A stretch of DNA of 64,000 nucleotides, taken from assembly GCA_963920575.1 (NCBI GenBank), contig OY986969.1, forward strand, positions 24,281,434 to 24,345,433, given 5' to 3'. Source of the stretch: Narthecium ossifragum (taxonomy: Eukaryota > Streptophyta > Magnoliopsida > Dioscoreales > Nartheciaceae). Made by a program: the position numbers and the translations under genes. This document shows positions 1 through 10,470 of this stretch, piece by piece (positions within the stretch are counted from its first letter, which is position 1; every line of letters starts with the position of its first letter). The notes under the pieces were generated by a model that was given only the letters and a program-made list of their open reading frames with translations, was not told the origin of the DNA and searched no databases.

Positions 1-714
1 CATATTTTTTACAACACGCGTTTTTCTAAACATACACGTATGGGCATAACAAATAACCGTACTGTCATAAAAAATACACGTGTAACGCCAAAATGATTGG
101 TTTTACATTGCACCAAAATGTGTACTATATACACTGCACCATACAATACACACAAGATAGATAGAACATCATGCAGCAGTCGGAGCTGGTTCTGTACCGG
201 GCACAGCTACCGGACGTACGCGTGCATCGGAATGAATGTGTGCTCTACAAGTCTTCTTGTTGTGCTCAAGTACCTTACAATTGCGATAAATATTGTTGGC
301 AATGTAGCGGAACGCTTCTCATTACTTTGCATGTGTGGAGAGCTCTCTCCGGTGAACTACTTTGGCGAAGAAAACTGCGACATCCGAAGGTTGAGAAGAG
401 GAGGCTTTGGAGAGGGAGGAGAGATGAACGAGTAAGGCAGAAAAGTGGAAAGGGAGAAGAGAAGAGGAGGCAGTGGAAAGGGAGAAGAGGAGGCAGTGAA
501 AAGAGAGTTGACATATGAAAGAATAATAGAAGAAAAGGCAGTGGAGAGGAAGAGGAGAATATCCGCCCCACATGGGTGGGGGGTAGGGGTAAAATCGGGA
601 ATTCTAAAATTTGGGGTTCTCTGTTGCAAATAATCATTGGGGGGGTCTTAATGTGCCAAATTTGGACAGTGGGGGTCCATTTTGGCAAAAAATTCACAGC
701 ATGCTGTGGAGTCT
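1..714. other. Intergenic, purine-rich, no gene seen
   Basis: No coding region can be supported here. From about 350 to 560 the plus strand is strongly purine-rich (runs of GAGGAGG and GAAGAG type), which produces open frames on both strands by composition alone. Around 570-660 there are G runs (GGGTGGGGGGTAGGGG). Nothing matches an RNA gene or a terminal repeat of a transposon. Confidence 0.6.
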
Positions 715-918
715 CATGAGGAAATTGGAAGTACTTTTGTTGATTACTTCACCAGGCTATGGGATGGCGGGGGTGGCGTACGTGCAAGGACTTGCTTTTC
801 CGTGTCTGCCTGGAATTGATGAAGCCCTGCATGTTGCTTTTGGTAGAGGAGGTGAGTTATGCTGATGTGAAGGCTGTGGTATTTGGTATGGCTTATGGCT
901 AAGATGGCTTATGGCTAA

Positions 919-1924
919 GAGCATCTACAACCTGGAGTCCAACTCCAACCAGACTGCATTTATGCAACCGCCACCCCAAAGCGGCATATATGCGGATAAC
1001 GAAAATGGGTTGTATTTTTATTTTATTATTTTTATAATTCCTATATTATCTTTCATGTTCTTCTAATCTAATTCTAAATTACTAATATATCCTATAACTA
1101 AAGTACCTTAACTACAATAATTAGTGTAACTTTAAAATTAATAATTTATTTAGAATAAATAATACTTCAATGGAAAACTCATGTTGATCCCTACAAAAAA
1201 AGACTAATAGTAAATACTTTTTAATTATTATTTATTTATTTATAAATAAATAATTTTTTGACTGGTTTTGTTTTTCATCATTGGGTTTTTAAATTATACA
1301 TCAATACGTGGGTTTTTCATTAAATTAATTCTAATTGTAATTACATTATCTAAAGATGTTTGTGCAAAATACTAAAATGAAGACGAATCTTCCGCGCCAA
1401 ACATTGATAATTTCAATTTAATATGAATTAAGACGTGAAAAATATTAAATATAGATAAAAACGTTACATCTCTTCATTGCCATGTCGTTCCCACAAATGT
1501 TCAATTAGTGCATTTCGAAATGCAAAATGTGCTTCTTTGTCTTGATCTTTTTATGTCGATTAAGAAACTGGTGAAATCGTTCGAATTCACTTGCCTCCAT
1601 CTCATCAACATGTTGAGTACGTGGTGGAGTAGAAATGATAACATTTTCATCTTCATCTTGTTCATCTTCGACAATCATATTATACATCCCATATTCCTGT
1701 AATTTTGTAATATTTTTCTTTATGATAGTTAATTATATAATATATTCTGTATTTTATGCACTCATTTTTATTATTAATTGCATTGATTATAAAAATATTG
1801 TTATTGAGATGAAATATTTTTTTTAGAGGCTCTTCCATTGGAGTGAATCAACTCCATTGCTCCATATTTGGAGCAAAAAGTACACTTGTTGGCTGTAAAA
1901 ATACAACCATCGTTGGAGATGCTC
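919..1924 (-). mobile_element. PIF/Harbinger-derived non-autonomous element, copy 1
   Basis: Terminal inverted repeats GAGCATCTACAACC at the left and GAGCATCTCCAACG (reverse complement) at the right are flanked by TAA on both sides (916-918 and 1925-1927), the 3-bp target duplication usual for PIF/Harbinger. The minus strand at about 1450-1690 encodes the tail of a Harbinger-type transposase: YNMIVEDEQDEDE, an F..FL.RHK block, then after a one-base frameshift EAHFAFRNALIEHLWERHGN and a stop. The catalytic domain is missing, so this is a deletion derivative. It interrupts the LINE at 715-2757. A relative lies inverted at 3749-4726. Confidence 0.88.
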
Positions 1925-2316
1925 TAAGAATAAATGTGTTGGGCCTGACAACATCCTTGTGGAGTTCTATATGACACATTGGGATGTTGTAGTTGCAGAT
2001 CTTGTTGCGCTGGGTAAGGCTTCTTTTGTAACAGTCGTCTCCCGCCCTCTTAGAATGAGGCATTGATATCTTTTATTCCTAAATGTAAATTTCCAGATAC
2101 CGTGAGGGACTTTTGACCTATTAGCATGTATAATATATGCTATAGAGTTGTTACTTCTATCATTAGGCGGAGGATGGAAGTTGTATTGGATAGGCTTATT
2201 GATTTGAAGCGGTCTGCATTTATGTCCAGTCATTCCATTCATGATAATATTAATTGAGCCTTGGAGATAGTACACTTAGTGCGAATGGCCTCTAAAACAA
2301 AGCCTCTTATGATGTT

Positions 2317-2567
2317 TAAGGTTGATTTGAGATTCACATATGATAAAGTGGAGTGCGCCTTTCTTGAATGAGCTCTTCGCATGATGAATTTTCCATATAG
2401 ATGGGTGAGTTGGGTGATGGCTTGTATTCAAGGTCCGCGGTCTAAGGTTGATTTGAGATTCACATATGATAAAGTGGAGTGGGCCTTTTTTGAATGAGCT
2501 CTTCGCATGATGAATTTTCCATATAGATGGATGAGTTGGGTGATGGCTTGCATTCAAGGTCCGCGGT
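2317..2567. repeat. 126-bp tandem duplication inside the LINE
   Basis: The segment 2317-2442 is repeated at 2443-2567 with only a few substitutions (for example gtgcgcc against gtgggcc, and gatgggtgag against gatggatgag). The period of 126 bp is 42 codons, so the reverse transcriptase frame is kept and the conserved DKVE to QGPR block appears twice. Both copies carry the same TGA stop, so the stop predates the duplication. Confidence 0.92.
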
Positions 2568-2757
2568 TTTCATTCATTGTCAATGGGAAGCTTCATGGGA
2601 GGTTGGATTCGAAATGCGGCTTGAGCCAAGGTGATCCGCTCTCGTCATATTTGTTTCTTATTGTCCAAGAGATGCTTTCAAGAATCCTTAAGGAGCATGG
2701 TCCAGGCTTGATTGGGCTTAAGTTTTTGAATTCCAATTTCACAATTTACTGTTAAGA

Positions 2758-3551
2758 TCCTGGTGGGATGTAGAGTTTGGCGGGCGTAGGTGGAAGCCGC
2801 GGCGCAGTTAGCTTGGGCGTATATGCGATCGTTGGACTATGTTGTGCGGGGGCGTATTTTCAGAACTTTCGTCTCAAGTGGAAATTAGACGTTTGTAGGG
2901 TAAAGCAAAACTAACTGAAACTTGAAGCACATTTACAGACATCACAGTCCCTTGCAGGTGCTTCAGATGCTTCAAGTTTTGCTGGTCAACCTAGCCAGTC
3001 TCAATAACTTGACCAATATCTCCGTCTTCCCACCACATTGATACAAATTTGCTTGATCAACATGTGTCTCACACAACAACTATGGTCAAAGTTGTGCAAA
3101 ATCGTCTTCACAGTTGTCAAAAGTCTAGAACATAATGCATGCCCACTCGCGAACCATTAGAATGCTCTAGGTGGCTCTGAGGATATTATTTTCAAACAAA
3201 AAATCCAATGAAAAAAATTTCCACAAGGAATTCCAAGATCCTTACTTGAGCCTATGGCTGGATTATGACTGACCCATCTTCCCATTGCTTTTGACATAAT
3301 TGAAGTATTTCGATCATAACTCTCACATTCGGTCTCCAAAATCAATGATTTATAGACTAATGGAAGAAAAAAAAAATGGATATCAACGACTTTTCCTTTG
3401 ATGAGATCTCCAAATTCGGACGTACGTTTGGTGTATCAAACATGCCATCAAAGAGAGTGAGTGACAATTTGATAAATACCTAATCGAATTACCCATCGAC
3501 GTTTGAAACTTGAGACTCGACGCATCTTCTATCTGTCAATGTCCTAATGGC
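2758..3551. other. Intergenic, no gene recognised
   Basis: No open frame resembles a known protein. The piece at 2760-2870 is G-rich and follows directly on the LINE remnant, but I cannot align it to a LINE. The rest is ordinary unique-looking sequence. Confidence 0.5.
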
Positions 3552-3748
3552 TTCAGGACGTTTGGTATGAGGTTAGCTTATTCCAGGTTAATGGGGGTTA
3601 AGGGATTTTAGGATTACCTTATTTTGGATTAGGGGGTTAATGAATGGGGATAGAAAAAAATAGAGCGATGAAGGTAGGTGGAATGAGGATAAAATAATAA
3701 TAATTATTATTTATGTTTGAGGATAAGTGTGGAGGATAAGATGGCTAA

Positions 3749-4726
3749 GAGCATCTCCAACGCTGGCTGCATTTTTGCAGCCAGCGTTGGCACTATTTGC
3801 TGCATTTTTGCAGCAATGGAGTGTCTCCACTCCAACGCAAGTAGCTCTAAAAAAAGATTCACTTTAAAATAATATTATTTTATAGTCAATGTAATTAATA
3901 ATAAAAAAGAGTGTACAAAATAAATAATATTTTATATAATTAACTATCATATAGAAAACATTACAAAATTAACTAAAATACAGAAAAAAAATTACATAAT
4001 TAACTAAAATATAGAAAAAAAACTACATTTCAAAAATTAATAATAAAAAAGAGTGCAGAAAATAAAAAATACTAATATTCCGGCAGATCATCGCTGAATT
4101 CATTGCCACTCCCGCGTGCACTTCCTCCGTGCTGACCTCCTCATAGTGAATCCGAACGATTTCGTCAGTTTCTTAATCGACATAAAAAGATCAAGGACAA
4201 AGAATAGATGTAATGTTTTTATCTATATTCAATGTTTTTCACGTCTTAATGCATATTAAATTGAAATTCTCAATGTTTAGTGTGAAAGATTCGTCTTCAT
4301 TTTAATATTCTGCACAAATACCTTTATATAATATAATTATAATTAGATTTAATTTAATGAAAAATTCACGTACTGATGTATAATTTTAAAACCCAATGAT
4401 GAAAAACAAAACTAGTCAAAAAATAATATATTTATAAATAGATAAATAATAATTAAAAAGTATTCAATATTAGTCTTGTTTTGTAGGAATAAGTATTATT
4501 TATTCTAAATAAATCAGTTATTTTAAAGTTACGCTAACTATTGTAGTTAAAGTACTTTAATTATAAAATTATTAAAATAATAAACAAAAAATGCAGCTCA
4601 TACTCATGGCTGCATATATGCAGCCTTGGGGGAGGAGCTGCATAGATGCAGCCCAATATGTCGCCCGATTGGAGTTGCACCGGGCTGCAAAATTGACATA
4701 CATTTGCAGCCCGGTTGGAGTTGCTC
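3749..4726 (+). mobile_element. PIF/Harbinger-derived non-autonomous element, copy 2 (inverted)
   Basis: Termini GAGCATCTCCAACGC and (reverse complement) GAGCAACTCCAACCG are flanked by TAA at 3746-3748 and 4727-4729. The interior aligns by eye with the reverse complement of 919-1924 over most of its length, for example the block around the transposase tail (CGACATAAAAAGATCAAG at about 4178-4195) and the AT-rich block near 4340-4560. This copy has lost the EHLWERHG-coding stretch. Its left end contains a perfect 15-bp inverted repeat with a 4-base loop. Confidence 0.88.
3757..3790. repeat. Perfect hairpin in the element terminus
   Basis: CCAACGCTGGCTGCA (3757-3771) and TGCAGCCAGCGTTGG (3776-3790) pair perfectly around a TTTT loop. 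This is subterminal structure of the PIF-like element, not a likely terminator or microRNA gene. Confidence 0.9.
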
Positions 4727-4858
4727 TAAGGGGATACCAAACAGACCAGCATACGCCTTTGTCCAGGCTGTCCAGCTATACAATAGACACTCAAATCAAA
4801 ACATCAACACCTATGGAAAGAAAACCCACAAAAGCCAACCTCCCATAGCAGAATATAC

Positions 4859-5036
4859 CTCAATGGCGCACGGGATCTTGAGGTGGTTGCAGCCATCACA
4901 AATCTCAACGCAGTTGGGGTTCTCGCACGCTTTTGCAGCACTGATGCGGCGGCCCGTCAGCGATGCTCTTCTTCGAATGCATGTAAACGGGGTAAATCAC
5001 GATCCACTTCGTCACGTTTAGCGAAGCCTTATCCAT
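4859..5036 (-). pseudogene. SRP19: SRP19 (signal recognition particle 19 kDa) first exon, frameshifted
   Basis: Reading the minus strand from ATG at 5036 gives MDKASLNVTKWIVIYPVYM, then HSKKSIADG. After removing one extra G near 4953-4955 the frame continues RRISAAKACENPNCVEICDG, then CNHLKIPCAIE and a GTATAT donor at 4858. This is the conserved N-terminal half of plant SRP19, the subunit that binds the SRP RNA tip and allows SRP54 loading in co-translational targeting. Later exons (the Y-P-R-D-F region and lysine-rich tail) are not found downstream on the minus strand within the window. The putative intron is filled by the element at 3749-4726. The frameshift plus missing exons suggest a pseudogene or truncated copy. 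A sequencing error with distant exons beyond the left edge is the alternative. Confidence 0.78.
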
Positions 5037-5632
5037 CTCACCGGCAAAACAAAAAAAAATCGTCCGTCGGTTGCTGCTCGATCCTCACCGGTTGGCCGTC
5101 AACCTCCGGCAATCTAACCTAGGTCGGTGAAAAGGAGGCTGGTCAGGGTTACCACAATCGAGGACGGGACAAAACCCCCAGTGGCCCAAAAGGCTATATT
5201 CTGATCCAAACTGGCCCAAAAGGCCCAAAAGGCCCAAAAGGCCCAAAAGGCCCAGTAAATCTCTCAATTGTCCACCAGAACCCTACTTGGTCTTACCAGG
5301 ATCCAGGAAAGCTCAACGAGGCCCAAAAGCTACACACATCTCGAGAACAGCTCCAGTGTCAGTGGGACCCACATCAGCTCACGAGCGCCATCCATCTCCG
5401 TCGCTATACTGACGGAAACGATCTAGGACATAGGACAACTGACATCTAGACAAGTAGACAGGTTAAACGATCCCCACTAACTACCCCCACTTCTTCGTGA
5501 CGACCTTTTATTACTCACTCTCTCTCCCTCTCTCTGCCTCGTTGCATCAAAACAGACCCCAAAGCTAAGCAAGCAGCAAACCCTAGCTCTCGACCAACGA
5601 CCTCTCTCTGATCTCCAACTCTGCCGCCGCCG
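5037..5632. promoter_or_regulatory. Intergenic promoter region between SRP19 exon and BTB gene
   Basis: This 596-bp spacer separates two divergent start codons. It holds the GGCCCA array at 5211-5254, another GGCCCA at about 5320, and a TC-rich tract (CTCTCTCTCCCTCTCTCTGC at about 5517) that probably lies in the 5' untranslated region of the BTB gene. No TATA box is obvious on the plus strand. The arrangement is typical of compact bidirectional plant promoters. Confidence 0.6.
5211..5254. promoter_or_regulatory. Tandem GGCCCA (site II) array
   Basis: Five consecutive copies of a 9-bp unit, GGCCCAAAA, end in GGCCCAG. GGCCCA/TGGGCC is the plant site II motif bound by TCP factors in promoters of housekeeping, ribosomal and mitochondrial genes. 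It lies about 380 bp upstream of the BTB start codon and about 175 bp from the SRP19-like start codon. Confidence 0.7.
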
Positions 5633-8600
5633 ATGGCTGCGTCGGCGGCGGACCGGGCCGCCGCTGATTCTCACCGTGGCCGCATCCGCCGTGCCTGGTG
5701 CTGCTCCTTTGCGGCGGTTCCTGCTAGCCCCGAGCCCCGCCATGGCCTCCCCCACCAGCCCTCCTCCAAGCCCTCTCACAAGCCTCAGTACCCCGGATCC
5801 TTCCAGAGCTCCCCCTCCCCGAGCTCCAAGCTAGGCTTGTCCATCATCGGCCCCCGCCGCATCCTCTCCCCCGGCCGCGTCTCCCCCATTGACTCCGATC
5901 CGCCCTTCCTTCCCCTCCCCGTGGTCCCGGCCGTCTCCGAACCAGTGGCGGACCCGGAGCAGGCGGATCCGCCCCCCAGGGAGCTATCCATGGCTCCAGT
6001 TCTGCAGGATCCGGATCCTGAGGCCCCGGCAGTAGCGGGGGCACCGGTGGCAGGGGTTGGGGTTTCGTCGAGTGAGAGATCGCTGGACTTGAGGCTCAAC
6101 TTGAAGGGGAGGGACGGGAGGTGCGTGGTCTTGGAGATGGACTCGAAGCTGCTAAGTGAGAGCAGCGACTTCTTTGCGGCGATGGTTTTGGAGTCGCGGC
6201 ACAAGGCGGTGGGTGGGGCAGCGGATTTCTGGAAGATCGAGGTTGCTGGGGTGGAGGATTTGGGTGTTTTTAGGGAGACGATTGAGCTGATGTACGAGAA
6301 GGACGCCATGAGGTGGCTTGCAAAGGCTGGTGTCGCCAGAGCGATTGATGTGCTTGAGGTGAACATCTGATGATTCTGATGCTTGAGATTGTTTGGTTAT
6401 CTTATGAGTACTCTGGAGTGGCATGATTACCTTATAGTAGTTATCTTTGGCTCTTTGCTAAGTAAATTTTGAAGAGGGCTCGGGAAATGCTGAGACGTGA
6501 AGGTTAATAATCTTTGTAGAAAGTTACCAAAGACTGTGTTGTAAAATAGCTGGCAAAAATTATGCACTTCCCAAGACTCTTACTAGTAATGCATTCATAT
6601 ATCAAATAGTAAAAACTTGTAAAACCTTTCAGGATGTGCGGAAAAGTAAGCTTTTTTCCATAAGACACATTAAATGATGATGCTAATGGAAAACATGGAG
6701 AAAGTTTAATTATATATGGATCTCTCATAATAGTGGTGCCATAGAATACCTATTAACCTTTTTTCGAGTCTCAAATTATGTCATTAAATTATATGTGGCT
6801 GCAATGTTGCCCACCATCCATGAACCATCTTATGCTTCATAATTATCTTTTACGTGATGTTCTATGTGTATCTCCTTTTGTTAGGTGCTTGTTTTGTTGA
6901 TACTGTTAAAGAGTCTTATTCATTTAGCTTAACCGAGTGGAATCTGGTTCTTATAGCCAGGAAATTTTTACTTCCAAATGCCCCGACTCTGCTAATCACT
7001 TCTCTTTCATAGACTGGATGATAGAAGTTTACCTGACTTGTATGAAATGCCAAGTTTTTAAAAGAAAGTGGGCACATACCTCATGCGCCAATTTCAGGAA
7101 CAAAGCCACCCCATTTTAGACAACTCATAAGATGGATTATGGGCATAGGCAGCCATCCCCCCCCTGGCGCACTCAACGTGACTAAATGCCATGCAGAAAC
7201 ATAAGAAAGATAATTTGTCAAACGCTGTTGTGGACAATTACAATCAACATAACATTGATGTTTAACACGTATAAGTTTCTACTCAAAATGGGTTTCTCCA
7301 ATTATTCAATGTCCAAAACCAATCCTGCTATAGGATGGTCGCATATCCTTACACAAGAAATTATCTTGCTGCGAAGAAATCTTAGGTTGATTCGAACTCT
7401 ACATGCTCTTTTTCACAGAATATCATAGATTGGTGCTCTCCTATTGAGTTTTCACAAGGTTTGTTTAGGAAGAAAAATTATTTGTAATTAGTTCCCTAGG
7501 AAATGCTACTGTGTGAATGCATAGACAACATCTGCAGCTTGCTAAACATGCCAATGGGTGGATGCAGAGTGCATTTGATTTTGTTCTTTAACCAGCCTGC
7601 GAAACAGGTGTTGCACCTCAGTCTGTTTTAAATGAATCTTTTTTGTGGATTTCTCCCATGGTTATCATCTGCCTGACTAGTACCCTTGACGTGTTCTTGA
7701 CTTAAATCGATTGTAATCTTTAGAATTCGGTTGCTTAAGATTTAAAATTGGCTCTCAGGTGTCATCGACCATCATGTTCGGCAGAGGTGTAAACTCATGT
7801 TTGAGGTATCTTGAAGCTGTCCCTTGGAGTGAGAGCGAGGAGGAAAAGCTTAAATCGTTGTTTGCAAGGTGCAACTTCGAAGATGTGGTTTCCCAAGATG
7901 TTCTTGCCAGGTTATGCCACCAAGGTCCATCCAACTCTGACAAATTGGCTGTGTGGCTCATACAGTCGGTTACAAATGGAAGTAATTGTAATGCCAGGAA
8001 GGAACTCCAATCGTTAGTTAACGGTCTGTTGTCTAAGAGCTCAGTTTACCAAAAGGACGCTGCGGGACTTGACAAAGAAAGCATGTATGACATTTGTCAT
8101 TCTTGTCTGAATTCATTGTTAGAGCTCTTTAAAGAAGCTTCCGGCTCGTGTACACTTGAAGAGGCTGTAACAGCAAGGGAAAAGAAGCCTCTTGTTGAAA
8201 GGGTGTCAAAGCAAGTTGAGAATTTGAACTGGCTGCTAGAGATTCTTATTGACAAGCAGATGGCCGAAGATTTTGTGGGTTTGTGGGCTGAACAGAAAGA
8301 GTTGATCAGGATGCATGAAAAGGCATCTCCAATGGTGAGGTATGAACTCAGCCGGCTATCAGCAAGTGTCTTCATCGCACTTGGGAAAGGGAAGGTGCAG
8401 TGTCGGGGAGATATGAGGTCCGCTGTCCTGCTCGCATGGTTTGCTCCGATGTTAATGGACTTTGGTTGGCTTCAGAGGTGCTCGAAAGGGATGGATATGA
8501 GGTTGTTGGAGGAAGGCCTGGGTCAGGCGCTGCTTACCCTCCCATTGAAACAGCAGCAGGCTTTATTTGTGGACTGGTTTCGGTATTTTTCTGCACAGGG

Positions 8601-8682
8601 CACAGAGTGTCCTAATCTAGGCAAAGCCTTTCAGGTCTGGTGGCGAAGATCGTTCGTGAGACCCTCAGAAGCACACGGCTAA
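5633..8682 (+). CDS. BTB/POZ domain protein, At1g63850-like
   Basis: Two exons, 5633-6358 and 7759-8682, join in phase 0 (GAG|GTGAAC donor, CTCTCAG|GTG acceptor) to give 549 residues. The first 40 residues contain the RRAWCCSFAAVPASPEP motif typical of this plant family, followed by a low-complexity proline-rich stretch. A BTB fold covers roughly residues 145-240 (SLDLRLNLKGRDGRCVVLEM, then ADFWKIEVAGVEDLGVFRET). Residues from about 246 (IMFGRGVNSCLRYLEAVPWS) to the end form the family's helical C-terminal region. Members are thought to act as CUL3 ubiquitin-ligase adaptors; the substrate is unknown. The start was chosen because it is the first ATG after the TC-rich leader and gives the family N-terminus. 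Intron retention would stop after three codons. The BTB fold and length fit the family. Confidence 0.9.
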
Positions 8683-9483
8683 CTTTCATATCTCTTGGTT
8701 GTTGTTTTGTTGGATGAATGTAATGTTTGTGGAGGGTAAAAAAAATAACATCGTCATGTGCAGTAAATCCCTGGACATTTAGGCAGTGCTTGTGTAAGTG
8801 TAACCAAAGCCCCAGCATAGGCATGCATCAAGCTGAACCTGCAACTCTGCAAGGGGTCATTGTAACTAGTTTATCACTGATTGATTTGGCTATCATTCTG
8901 GCACTGACAAGTGCATCATGAGTGCAGTTAGTTTCTTCTGGACTGGTATAAAAGATTAAATGGTCCTCAATCCCCTGCATTTAAGGCTGCTCAGCAACAA
9001 CACTCTGTATGATACTGGTGCAGATGTGTTCCATGGTCCATTCAGCACCCTTCTGGAGATGACATGAATTATGGCCCCAACAGCTCTTTCCTACTAACAG
9101 TGGTCTTTATCATATCAGACACAAGGGAACAGATCTTATTTGTTCCAGCTAAGCAGGTAAAAAGGATTGTTGATCTAAACGTCCTTGAATGAGCAGGCTC
9201 CTTTTGCAAGATTTATCCTTGCTTCTCTCGTTTTACTCCATGTTGAAGGTAAGCAGTTCTTGATTAGTACAACTATAATTGGACAGTTCGTACAACAAGT
9301 CACATGCACGAGAGTAATGAAGGAGCTCTCTAGAACTAGAAGTTGGCCGTATCTACCAAGAAAATTTATTCTATTGGCTCCTGTTCTTCATGTCTAATTA
9401 GCTTTTCTTTCTTGATTCCTTCCATTCAACATGGCTATTTCTAAATGCTTGTTCAGGTACCGGTTATGTCCTTTTTAGGAAAA
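8683..9483. other. 3' flank of BTB gene
   Basis: The first few hundred bases are probably 3' untranslated sequence (AT-rich, with TTGTTGTTTTGTTGG and TGTAATG motifs near 8700-8730). Beyond that I see no gene, RNA or transposon terminus. Confidence 0.5.
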
Positions 9484-10470
9484 TGTAACGACTACTTCGA
9501 GTGCGTTCTGGCAGGAAAAGGTTAGGTCTGAGATAAATTTTGCTCCTACTTTATTCCAGAATTATTCTTTCCGACGGGCGTGAAACGACGACCGGTTTAA
9601 CCATGTAGACAACTTAGATCCAAGAGATTGTTTGAGAAAGATCAGTTACCCCAGGGCATCATATAGCACGAGGTTCAAAGTACCGTGAATATTTATAGAT
9701 TGATGCGTTTCGTAATGTGTCGTTACGGCGAATCAAGAGTTTAAAACAAAATATTTGAACTTTTAACTAAATACAATGTAACTAGTAGGAGTCCAAGTTG
9801 AATTCATGGGAAATTTAATGGATGAATTAGGGGAATTTAGTGGATGAATTAGTGTACGTAATATAATTTTTATAATAGTTGAAAAACATTGGATTTTGTG
9901 CATTCTAACACAAACTAAAAGCAATTAAAATGAAGACTTATTTAGAAGGAAATCTTAAGGCAAACCAATACAATTTAGGTTCTAGATAGCTCTTCTATGA
10001 ATCAAGATGAGTAACCCTCGAGTAACCCTCAACGAGACAATCAAACCAATACAATTTAGGTTCTAGATAGCTCTTCTATGAATCAAGATGAGTAACCCTC
10101 AATGAGACAATCAAAACTAAAGGTCGACAAACGTGGGTTCAATATCACTCGTCGTCAATGAGAAGTCGGGTTAGGAACGACTCATCGTGTAAAATACAAG
10201 ACAAAGTTGATGATTAAGGTTTTAATTCGATCGTCGCTCAACGATAGCCGACTTAAGGTTTTATCGGTTTTAACATCCTCAAGTCCTAACCTAGAGTTAA
10301 GATTCCCTTCTACACAAATCGTTATGGTTCTAACATAACAAATCCATTGAGGGATATTAACAAACACCATCCAAGTAAAGGATCTCAACCTAAACCATGG
10401 CATGGGGTTCAACCATCCAACAATGAAAGCAAACAACACAAATTTATAGCATTCAAAACTCAAATTTATA
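9484..10470. other. Repeat-like intergenic sequence, no gene
   Basis: Low-complexity non-coding sequence containing the 81-bp tandem repeat at 9961-10112. Text such as TGTAACGACTACTTCGAG at 9484 resembles an LTR end, but no partner terminus with a matching duplication was found. Confidence 0.4.
9961..10112. repeat. 81-bp tandem repeat, about 1.9 copies
   Basis: The unit starting CAAACCAATACAATTTAGG at 9961 recurs at 10042 with almost identical sequence. The second copy lacks a duplicated GAGTAACCCTC within the unit. No coding potential. Confidence 0.9.

Larger units (their letters stand above)
715..2757 (+). mobile_element. LINE (non-LTR) ORF2 fragment, decayed and split by a DNA transposon
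   Basis: Two segments, 715-918 and 1928-2757, read as one plant LINE reverse transcriptase with stops and frameshifts. The first contains EEIGSTFVDYFT, then a VSYADVKAVVFGMA-like block just before 918. The second opens with VGPDNILVEFYMTHWD and continues through CYRVVTSIIRRRMEVVLDRL, LMMFKVDLRFTYDKVE and GKLHGRLDSKCGLSQGDPLS, the reverse transcriptase core. The Y.DD catalytic box region is not reached, since similarity fades after 2757. In-frame stops (for example FE*ALR, near 2370 and 2496) show it is dead. A PIF/Harbinger-like element at 919-1924 sits between the segments and is bounded by a TAA duplication, so it inserted after the LINE. A short GATGGCTTATGGCTAA duplication at about 884-918 abuts the insertion. 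Confidence 0.85.
3552..4757. mobile_element. Candidate outer TIR element around the second PIF-like copy
   Basis: The left side has GGACGTTTGGTATGAGG at about 3556 and the right side, reverse complemented, has GGTCTGTTTGGTATCCCC ending at about 4755. This is a GTTTGGTAT-type terminal repeat common in plant MITEs. The element at 3749-4726 would be nested in it. Target duplications are not clear, so the exact limits are uncertain. Confidence 0.4.

Noticed and set aside
275..697. 140-residue open frame on the minus strand
   Set aside because: It arises from purine/pyrimidine bias; the residues are S/L/P/F-rich with no domain, and three frames are open together.
4591..5021. Plus-strand open frames over the SRP19 exon
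   Set aside because: They are shadows of the conserved minus-strand SRP19 exon and of the PIF element end.
5785..6366. 193-residue minus-strand frame
   Set aside because: Antisense shadow of the GC-rich BTB first exon; it has no family features.
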